From contig NC_089179.1 of NCBI RefSeq assembly GCF_947507565.1, positions 372,001 to 436,000 of the forward strand: a stretch of DNA of 64,000 bases, read 5' to 3'. Below are positions 20,040-27,756 of this stretch, piece by piece; the stretch's first letter is position 1; each line of letters begins with the position of its first letter. Position numbers and translations under genes: made by a program. The notes beneath the pieces are model-generated. The model was not told where the DNA came from. It ran no database searches and saw nothing but the letters and a program-made list of their open reading frames with translations. Source of the stretch: Oscarella lobularis (lineage: Eukaryota > Porifera > Homoscleromorpha > Homosclerophorida > Oscarellidae).

Positions 20040-20436
20040 CATTTGCACCCCTAAAGCAGAATCCGCTGCTATCTTTGTGCTTGCTGAACCCTATACGCCA
20101 TTGACAGGCAGATGGCAACGGATTGGCGGACGAGGCGCCTCCGCGAGGAGTACTAAGTACTAGAACGTTGAAAGACACTTCTAGCGAGCCTACTGAATCG
20201 AAGTTCTACGCTATGGGGAAGACGCAGGAGGGAGCACAAGAACCGCGTCTGGTAAAATCAACTATAGACCCGTTTCAGTAAGATCCCGATCCCATGATTA
20301 CAATTAGATCGGTACCTCCCATACAGGCAAGCTTTTTGAACAATGTTTGACCAATAGTTTCTCTCAGATTTTCGTCTCTATGTGTTGTCAAACCCAAACA
20401 CATCCGGGAATCGAATACAACGATCCTTGCTTCAAC
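20040..20436. other. Degenerate repeat-rich spacer with a possible reverse-transcriptase relic
   Basis: No intact gene. On the plus strand about 20245-20400 reads NYRPVS, then a stop-containing insertion, then GKLFEQCLTNSFSQIF, which resembles the start of a non-LTR reverse-transcriptase domain from an element different from the neighbouring LINE. This is a weak match made by eye. Confidence 0.35.
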
Positions 20437-22023
20437 GTAGTGATAGTGATAGTGATAGTGATATTAATTTATTTTCCGACGGAACAACCCTCGACACGTA
20501 ATGGTCGATCTACCGGGTGCCGTACATAATTCCCTATCTACCATAAATAAAATAAATAATGTATATCTCTTGATTAATTAAATATGTTTATTTCTCTTGG
20601 ACAGAATAACAGTTAAATCGTAATCGAACTTTGAATGTTTTGAGATCAGCTGCAGACCACAGAAGGGGACCAAGGGAATTCCAATAAAGCTGAGCACGAT
20701 AGAAAGACGTTGAACGAAGAGCATTTGTGGAGGGACGAGTAAGATGAAGCCCAAATCTAGAAAGACGAGTATCATGATCACCAGAAGATGTGCGACAAAA
20801 ACGAGAAGAAATTTCAGATGAAGTCAATGATGCAATTCCACGAAACGCATGTACGCCGAGAGAGAATTGGTGACGTAAATCAAATGAGTGTAAATTAAAA
20901 CGATTGAACAGGTTTGGCAGATCACCAGTCGGCTCACGAAATCGGATACCTGCAAGAAATCGAAGGCATCGTTTGTCAATTTGTCGAAGTCGAGAAGAAA
21001 TTGAATGAGAACCGGAATCCCAAACAACAGAACAATAATCAACATCTGGCTGAATAATCGATCGAACAAAAGCTACACGAGCTGGCGCATTGAGTTGAGA
21101 GCGAGCTCGGTACAAAGCACCCAGCTTCCGAGACACCTTCTTGACAACTGAATCCACTTGCGGACGCCAACTCAGATTAACATCAAAGATAACACCGAGA
21201 TAGCGAGCCGAATTAGTCGGGCTCACAGTAGACCCATCAACAGAGATGGAAAAGTTAGAGAGATCCGTAGAGTCACGAAATTTTCGAAACAGCATCAGTT
21301 GTGTCTTCTTTCCATTCAACTTCATCAAGTTACGATCGTACCATGAAGAAAGAAGAGAGACGTCATGCTGTAAAGACTTGACAACACCACTGTAAGAAGT
21401 ATGACTCGTCATGAGACATACATCATCAGCGTAGAGTATAATGGAGGAAGTCAAATTTGAAGATGGTAAGTCACTCGTATAGAAGTTGTATAGCAGTGGG
21501 CCTAGCTTCGATCCCTGTGGAACACCGCGGAGACATCGACAACAAGCAGAAGCATCTTCACCAACTTGAACGAACTGACTGCGGTCTGAAAGGTAGTTGG
21601 ATAACCAAAGATGAACATTTCCATTAACTCCACAATTCCACAATTTAGAGAGAAGGCGGGCATGGTCAACTGTATCAAATGCCTTCCTAACATCTAGAAA
21701 GACAGCGCCTGAGCAGAGCTTGTTATCTTTTGCTTCTAATAGCGTGTCAGCAAGCACAGAGGTAGCATCCTGCGTAGATCTTCCACTCCGGAAACCATAT
21801 TGGAATTCCGGGATAATACCATTCTTCTCAAAAAACAAGTTCAGCCGAGTAAAAACAAAATGCTCCAAAATCTTTGAGATGGACGAAAGTAGAGAGATAG
21901 GTCGATAATTCGAGGGATCACTTCTGTCTCCAGATTTAAAAACAGGAGTCACTTTCGCACATTTCCAATCAGAAGGGACAATTCCACTAGAGAGAGAGGC
22001 ATTGAAGATGGAAGCAAGTGATG
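20437..22023 (-). mobile_element. 5'-truncated non-LTR retrotransposon (CR1/L2/I-like LINE)
   Basis: The minus strand encodes the reverse transcriptase of a LINE. It enters the domain in frame near 22023 (ASLASIFNAS) and runs open to a stop at 20588. Diagnostic blocks are NYRPISLLSSISKILE, FLDVRKAFDTVDH, GVPQGSKLGPLLY and the catalytic YADDVCL, followed by the RT thumb and C-terminal region. The endonuclease and ORF1 are missing, so this is a typical 5' truncation. After the stop, about 120 bp of 3' UTR ends in four units of a 6-bp repeat (TGATAG on the plus strand, 20441-20464), the kind of short tandem tail seen in CR1/L2-type elements rather than poly(A). The RT frame is uninterrupted, so the insertion is young. 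It lies immediately before the start codon region of the HECTD4-TPST chimera. Confidence 0.87.
20588..22023 (-). CDS. Reverse transcriptase of the truncated LINE (5' partial)
   Basis: About 478 codons without an internal stop, lacking a start because the element is truncated; a TAG lies in frame immediately upstream. The catalytic Asp pair of YADD and the first Asp in FLDVRKAF are present. Active only in trans, if at all, because the endonuclease is missing. Confidence 0.85.
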
Positions 22024-22057
22024 CCTAGTTGCCCATCCCTCTCTCTCTTGGTCTCTG

Positions 22058-23524
22058 ATGGAGTCCTCCAGCGAGAGACGATGGCTCACCGTAACGCAAG
22101 ACATGCTACTACTCCACGACGGTCTCGAACGCGTCACGGACCTCGTCGCGTTGCCGAAAAAAGCGCTCGAAGCGACAGAAGACGACAAGCAAGAACTCGA
22201 CTCGTTCGACGAAACGTCGCCGAACGAATTAGCGGAAAAACTGCGCGCCTTTTGCAGCAATCGAAGCATGGCATTCACCCAGCTTCTCGAATATCGACTC
22301 AACGCTCTAATCGCCCTGTGGCAAGCCGAACGAAAGAGAAACAAGAACGAAGGCGAAGAGAAACGCGAATCGGGGGGCGAAGGCGCGACGTCGTCGACTC
22401 CCACTCCAGCCGAGACCGTTCCATTTACGTCGCGAGTGAGCCTTCTACTTCTCTTTCCCCTACTCGAGTCGCAAAGCGAAGCGGATCGTCGCGTGCGCTC
22501 GCAAACCGTCGCGCTTCTCGCGAATTGCCTGAGCGAGTACGAACCGCTCGCGCTTCTACGCGAGCCCAAGGACTGCGTCGACGGTCTCGAACGCTTGCTC
22601 GTCGCCTGGCTCCGAAAGGAGAGGGAGTCCGACTCGAAGACAGAAATGGCCGAAATTGCCGCCGCTTTTGTCGCCTTGTCGTGTGCGAGGTGCGAGAAAA
22701 AAATTTCGAATTTTTTTCCGTTTTTAGGGGTTCTGTGTCGGCTTGTATTCGGGCTATTGACTTATTACTCGAGTGTCGACGCGACGTCGAGAGTTTGCCC
22801 GTCGGAAATGTTCTACGACGATTGATTCAATTGGACGGCGTGCCGTCGGAGCCGCTCTGTCTTCCCTCCGGCACTCACGTGGCCAGTTGGTCGTTTGACG
22901 ATCGTCTTGACAACGACGGCAATGCGAAAGCATCTGCAACAGCCGGAACAGGTTCTGGGGGAGAAAAAAGACGTCCGCCCGGATGCAAATACGAATTTCT
23001 ATTGTTTAGGAAATATCTGTCAGCGTCGCGTTGCCTGCGACGGGACATTTCTTTACATTTCGGGTAGTAATGGTTCAGGTTTAGTTAGAATTGGGACCGG
23101 ATTGCACGGAACCTTGAGGTGAGAGAGTAGGCACACCATGCACAGCAATGGAAAAGCAATACTTGTATATAGAGAGGTCTGCTATCCGCTTCGCTACGAG
23201 GATTTGGTTATTTATCCCAAGAGGGAGGTGATTCGTCTGTTGGAGTTCTTGGATGTGCGATGGAACGATACGGTTTTGCATCACGAGAAGTCGATTGGGC
23301 AGCAAGGAGGAGCGTCCTTGTCCAAGTGCGTACTGTACTCACTGCACATCAATTCATTTTGATTATTATCTCTCTGCAGATTGGAGCCCTCATTTACTCA
23401 AGTGCAAGAGCCTGTTCATACGCGTGCTGTTAATAGTTGGCGAGATTCAGTACCGAAGGGTATGACTGAAACTCAAATGATATACATAGCTCCGTTGTTG
23501 AAGACCTTAGGTTACGTTTTCTAG
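22058..23524 (+). CDS. In-frame chimera: HECTD4 N-terminus fused to TPST C-terminus
   Basis: Product of the second tandem duplication. Exons: 22058-22689, 22728-22951, 23010-23118, 23146-23325 and 23380-23524, total 1290 nt = 429 residues plus stop. The first ~332 residues equal the HECTD4 N-terminus at 26077 (with SPSGTHVAS-type and GTGLHGTL blocks). At 23176/23177 the frame passes directly into TPST from VCYPLRYEDLV to the native GYVF stop. The TPST part lacks the PAPS-binding loop and catalytic Glu, so it cannot be an active sulfotransferase; the HECTD4 part lacks SPRY and HECT domains. The five exon lengths sum to a multiple of three and no stop intervenes. Whether it is transcribed is unknown; native upstream sequence has been replaced by the LINE and about 35 bp of other DNA. 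Confidence 0.75.
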
Positions 23525-24425
23525 AAGTGAGTAAGCCCAAAGCAACTTTACGTTTTGAAAAATAGCCTTTGTATAATTATGAGCCGACCACCGCAGTTGT
23601 ACGGGGTGACAAACGCAGTTTGTGAGCCCGTATAACGGCGGAGGGAGGCTCTCTCAAACGTGATCTCAAGGCCGGAAGTGTATGTATGTATGTACGTCTG
23701 TTCGGTGCAGTATTGTGACGTCACATAAGAAAACTCTTACTTTGTAAAGCGCATGCGCGAAATGGGGCCTAAAACGGTGACCCGAAAAAGGCGATTTACG
23801 GTGCGAATAAAGCGTTTTTTCTTTCATAAACAGAAAAAATGTTTAAAAGACCTTATTTTAAACTGCACTGTGCTATTTTCCGTGTTATAAATGCCTTGAG
23901 AAACCGAAACGACAGTTTTGATTGTCACGCTCTGACGTCACAATCAAAAGTATCCACTCATGTACAGTATGTGGGTGGGTATGTACGCGTGCGTGTACGG
24001 GTAACAGGAAATAATACCCGTACACATGCAGATGTCTTCAAATACAGAGCAAATTATGAAATAATACGTCAGAAAAGCGCCTAATTAGAAAAACGTTGCA
24101 ATAATGTATGTAGGTAGGACTGAGCTAAGGGCAGTGATGACTACGTGAATATGTGGCTACAAAAAATTTATGACGCCACACTATGTAATGCTCTAGCGTA
24201 CTGTAAGCGGTGAGAGGCTCTGCATGATGGCAACGGCTGGCAACACGGTGAACACCGGGCCATCATTATCTAGTATAATAAAAAATGTATGACGTCACGG
24301 TACGTACATATCTATGATGCCATCGCGTAAGCGGTGGGAGGCTGCGCATAAAAGTTCAAATTGCTCTAATAAGTTTATACGGGACAAGAACCTGCTCGTG
24401 ACCTTTCGTGACCTCGTGACCGACC
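23525..24425. other. TPST-derived 3' flank, reverse interspersed repeat and promoter of repeat gene copy 2
   Basis: 23525-23577 repeats the TPST 3' flank. 23578-24273 is the reverse copy of the interspersed repeat. 24274-24425 repeats the promoter stretch seen before gene copy 1, with a TGACGTCA palindrome near 24289. No gene is seen. Confidence 0.7.
23578..24273 (-). mobile_element. Interspersed repeat, ~0.7 kb, reverse copy with target-site repeats
   Basis: Reverse complement of 19288-20039 with moderate divergence. It is flanked by TATAAT at 23572-23577 and 24274-24279. The homologous stretch in the other duplication unit (about 18181-18200) lacks the element and reads TATAATATAAT followed by the same flank, so it is a natural empty site. 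This establishes insertion after, or loss from, the duplication. Confidence 0.75.
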
Positions 24426-25349
24426 ATGCTTTTCGTCCGAACCAACTTTTTCCGTCTTTTCATCGCATCTTGGGCCGTCTCGCTGCGGTTTCTGCCTCGA
24501 AGAAGCGGGAGCATTGCGATTCACCACCGTCGCCAGCTGACGACGTCCTGCGATCTCGACAAGTTGACTCGAGATGCGGCGAACGCTATACGGCAATATC
24601 TGAATACTCGTCCTTCGACTTTGACGAAGGAAAGCCACGAATTCCTGGAGGGAGTGGCAGATCAACTCATCGTTGCGGGTCGCCAGGAGTTATCCGTGCT
24701 CGTCGGTAGTCTGTCAGGAACCGTCGTATGGAGTTTTAGAGAAATTGCAATCCTTAGAAATCAACTGGATGTCCTGAGCTACAGACTAAGCGCGTTGGAA
24801 AAAAAATATGAGAGACAAGAAAAAAAATTTGAAAAAAAATTTAAGATACAAGAAAAAAAATTTGAGATACGAGAAAAAAAATTTGAAAAAAAATTTGAAA
24901 AAAAATTTAAGATACAAGAAAAAAAATTCGAGATACGAGAAAAAAAATTTGAGATACGAGAAAAAAAATTTGAGATACAAGAATCAATCTTGTCAATTGG
25001 GCAAGGCGCCCTGGACCTGGAAGAGAGAATACGGATGAACCTTTTTTTGGGGAAGAAACCCAAAGGGTACAAAAAACTCACATTGCATGCCCTGAAAACT
25101 GGCCCAACGTTTCTTGAGGCGTCAGAAAGTGAAGAAATCGTGGCCAGGTGGAATGATCTAAGGCACACCATAGGATGGGAAGATGAGGATTTTGAGCACC
25201 ATGAAAGCGTCAAAGATATAAGAGGGGCTCAAGCTCATGAGCCATTTGTCCTTAAAAAGGCTGAAAAAGGATTGATTCATTTACGTGAGGATATCCAGAT
25301 TTCGGCCAAAAGAGTAATTGAATTGTTGAAGATAACTGAGAACATTTGA
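24426..25349 (+). CDS. Uncharacterised heptad-repeat protein, copy 2
   Basis: Intronless paralogue of the gene at 18352, 307 codons. The N-terminal targeting-like segment has four extra residues (FFRLFIAS). The repeat array (about 24799-24981) is longer and mixed: seven 7-residue units (KKFEIRE/KKFKIQE type) and three 4-residue KKFE units, in the order 7-4-7-7-4-4-7-7-7-7. The flanking domains are nearly identical to copy 1, with a few substitutions and loss of the three residues around PRSKE. The change in the array is in frame, so the protein is intact. Function unknown. Confidence 0.75.
   Translation: MLFVRTNFFRLFIASWAVSLRFLPRRSGSIAIHHRRQLTTSCDLDKLTRDAANAIRQYLNTRPSTLTKESHEFLEGVADQLIVAGRQELSVLVGSLSGTVVWSFREIAILRNQLDVLSYRLSALEKKYERQEKKFEKKFKIQEKKFEIREKKFEKKFEKKFKIQEKKFEIREKKFEIREKKFEIQESILSIGQGALDLEERIRMNLFLGKKPKGYKKLTLHALKTGPTFLEASESEEIVARWNDLRHTIGWEDEDFEHHESVKDIRGAQAHEPFVLKKAEKGLIHLREDIQISAKRVIELLKITENI
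24799..24981 (+). repeat. Coding minisatellite of mixed 21-bp and 12-bp units
   Basis: Ten units encode seven 7-residue and three 4-residue repeats, all beginning KKF or KKY. The 4-residue units (KKFE) are the first four codons of the 7-residue unit, so both kinds stay in frame. Confidence 0.88.
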
Positions 25350-25520
25350 GAGACGTTATTATTATATTGAGTTCTTTATGATGATCAGAGATTACCGATT
25401 GAGTTTTTTTCTAGTAATTAGTGTTGTTGTTATTGAACCAGTGCGTTGAGCGCCCAAAACTCTCAATGCTCTAATACGTTTATACGGGACAAGAACCTGT
25501 TCGTGACCTCGTGACCGACC

Positions 25521-25933
25521 AAGCTTTTCGTCCGAACCAACTTTTTCCGTCTTTTCATCGCATCTTGGGCCGTCGCGCTGCGGTTTCTGCCTCGAAGAAG
25601 CGGGAGCATTGCGATTCACCACCGTCGCCAGCTGACGACGTCCTGCGATCTCGACAAGTTGACTCGAGATGCGGCGAACGCTATACGGCAATATCTGAAT
25701 GCCCATCCTTCGACTTTGACGAAGGAAAGCCAAGAATTCCTGGAGGGAGTGGCAGATCAACTCATCGTTGCGGGTCCCCGAAGCAAGGAGGAGTTATCCG
25801 TGCTCGTCGGTAGTCTGTCACGAACCGTCGTATGGAGGCTGAAAAACTTAAAGGATTGATTCATTTACGTGAGGATATCCAGATTTCGGCCAAAAGAGTA
25901 ATTGAATTGTTGAAGATAACTGAGAACATTTGA
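25521..25933 (+). pseudogene. Heptad-repeat gene copy 3, inactivated
   Basis: Third copy, directly after copy 2. The ATG is AAG at 25521-25523. The first ~100 codons are retained almost unchanged, then an internal deletion joins the region after TVVW to the C-terminal ...GLIHLREDIQ... block at about 25838-25850, removing the whole repeat array and shifting the frame. The original frame stops at 25859; the C-terminal block up to 25933 is intact in another frame. Three lesions together support pseudogene status. Confidence 0.85.
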
Positions 25934-26076
25934 GAGACGTTATTATTATTGAGTTCTTTATGATGATCAGAGATTACCGATTGAGTTTTTTCCTAGTAAT
26001 TAATGTTGTTGTTATTGAACCAGTGCGTTGAGCGCCCAAAACACTCAATGCGCACGCGCTCTACTCGCCGGATACA

Positions 26077-27724
26077 ATGGAGTCCTCCAGCGAGAGACGA
26101 TGGCTCACCGTAACGCAAGACATGCTACTACTCCACGACGGTCTCGAACGCGTCACGGACCTCGTCGCGTTGCCGAAAAAAGCGCTCGAAGCGACAGAAG
26201 ACGACAAGCAAGAACTCGACTCGTTCGACGAAACGTCGCCGAACGAATTAGCGGAAAAACTGCGCGCCTTTTGCAGCAATCGAAGCATGGCATTCACCCA
26301 GCTTCTCGAATATCGACTCAACGCTCTAATCGCCCTGTGGCAAGCCGAACGAAAGAGAAACAAGAACGAAGGCGAAGAGAAACGCGAATCGGGGGGCGAA
26401 GGCGCGACGTCGTCGACTCCCACTCCAGCCGAGACCGTTCCATTTACGTCGCGAGTGAGCCTTCTACTTCTCTTTCCCCTACTCGAGTCGCAAAGCGAAG
26501 CGGATCGTCGCGTGCGCTCGCAAACCGTCGCGCTTCTCGCGAATTGCCTGAGCGAGTACGAACCGCTCGCGCTTCTACGCGAGCCCAAGGACTGCGTCGA
26601 CGGTCTCGAACGCTTGCTCGTCGCCTGGCTCCGAAAGGAGAGGGAGTCCGACTCGAAAACAGAGATGGCCGAAATTGCCGCCGCTTTTGTCGCCTTGTCG
26701 TGTGCGAGGTGCGAGAAAAAAAATTCGAAAAAAATTTCGAAGGAAAAAAATTTTGGCGAAATTTTTTTTTCATGTATCGAATTTTTAGGGGTTCTGTGTC
26801 GGCTTGTATTCGGGCTATTGACTTGTTGCTCGAGTGTCGACGCGACGTCGAGAGTTTGCCCGTCGGAAATGTTCTACGACGATTGACTCAATTGGACGGC
26901 GTGCCGTCGGAGCCGCTCTGTCTTCCCTCCGGCACTCACGTGGCCAGTTGGTCGTTTGACGATCGTCTTGACAACGACGGCAATGCGAAAGCATCTGCAA
27001 CAGCTGGAACAGGTTCTGGGGGAGAAAAAAGACGTCCGCCCGGATGCAAATATGAATTTCTATTATTTAGGAAATATCTGTCAGCGTCGCGTTGCCTGCG
27101 ACGGGACATTTCTTTACATTTCGGGTAGTAATGGTTCAGGTTTAGTTAGAATTGGGACCGGATTGCACGGAACCTTGAGGTGAGAGAGTAGGCACACCAT
27201 GCACAGCAATGGAAAAGCAATACTTGTATATAGAGGATTTCCCTACGTTGTCAATAAAGATCTCAATGTGGGATGGATAGCGTGGACAGACGGTAATTTA
27301 TTGCACAGAACGGCGTCATCTGACGCAACGGACGTTCTCTGTCACAAATTGGATCCGTCTACACTTACCGTATAAGCGTTATTGATTTTTTTCCCGAGTC
27401 CTTATTGAGTTCTTACTCAAAGGTCACGAAAGAGATTTTGCTTCCCGTTGGAAGACGATTTTCAAGTGGGAGTCGCACGACGTTGAGCCTGTGCGGAGAC
27501 GGAAAGTTCGTCCATTGGCTCTACTGCGCAAACAAGCCGATTACGTCAGAAAAAACGAGAATCATTCCCGTTTACGTGGAGTCATACGAAATCAAGGTAA
27601 AGCCCCTGTACGAAAAGGAAGGAAAGGGGAGAAATTAATAATGTCAATTAAGTGTATTGGTTCTAATGTCACTGCGGAAGCGTTGAGAAATCGCGTGATG
27701 CTTTTTCAGCGTGACGAAGTACGA

Positions 27725-27756
<32 letters not shown>

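Noticed and set aside
19852-20178. Cys/Val-rich minus-strand frame over the GACA microsatellite
   Set aside because: Repetitive CLSV coding is a by-product of the microsatellite.
22018-23067. Long Arg-rich open frame overlapping the chimera and, again, HECTD4 exon 1 at 26028-27128
   Set aside because: Shadow frame caused by CG-rich codon use in the real exon; repeated only because the exon is duplicated.
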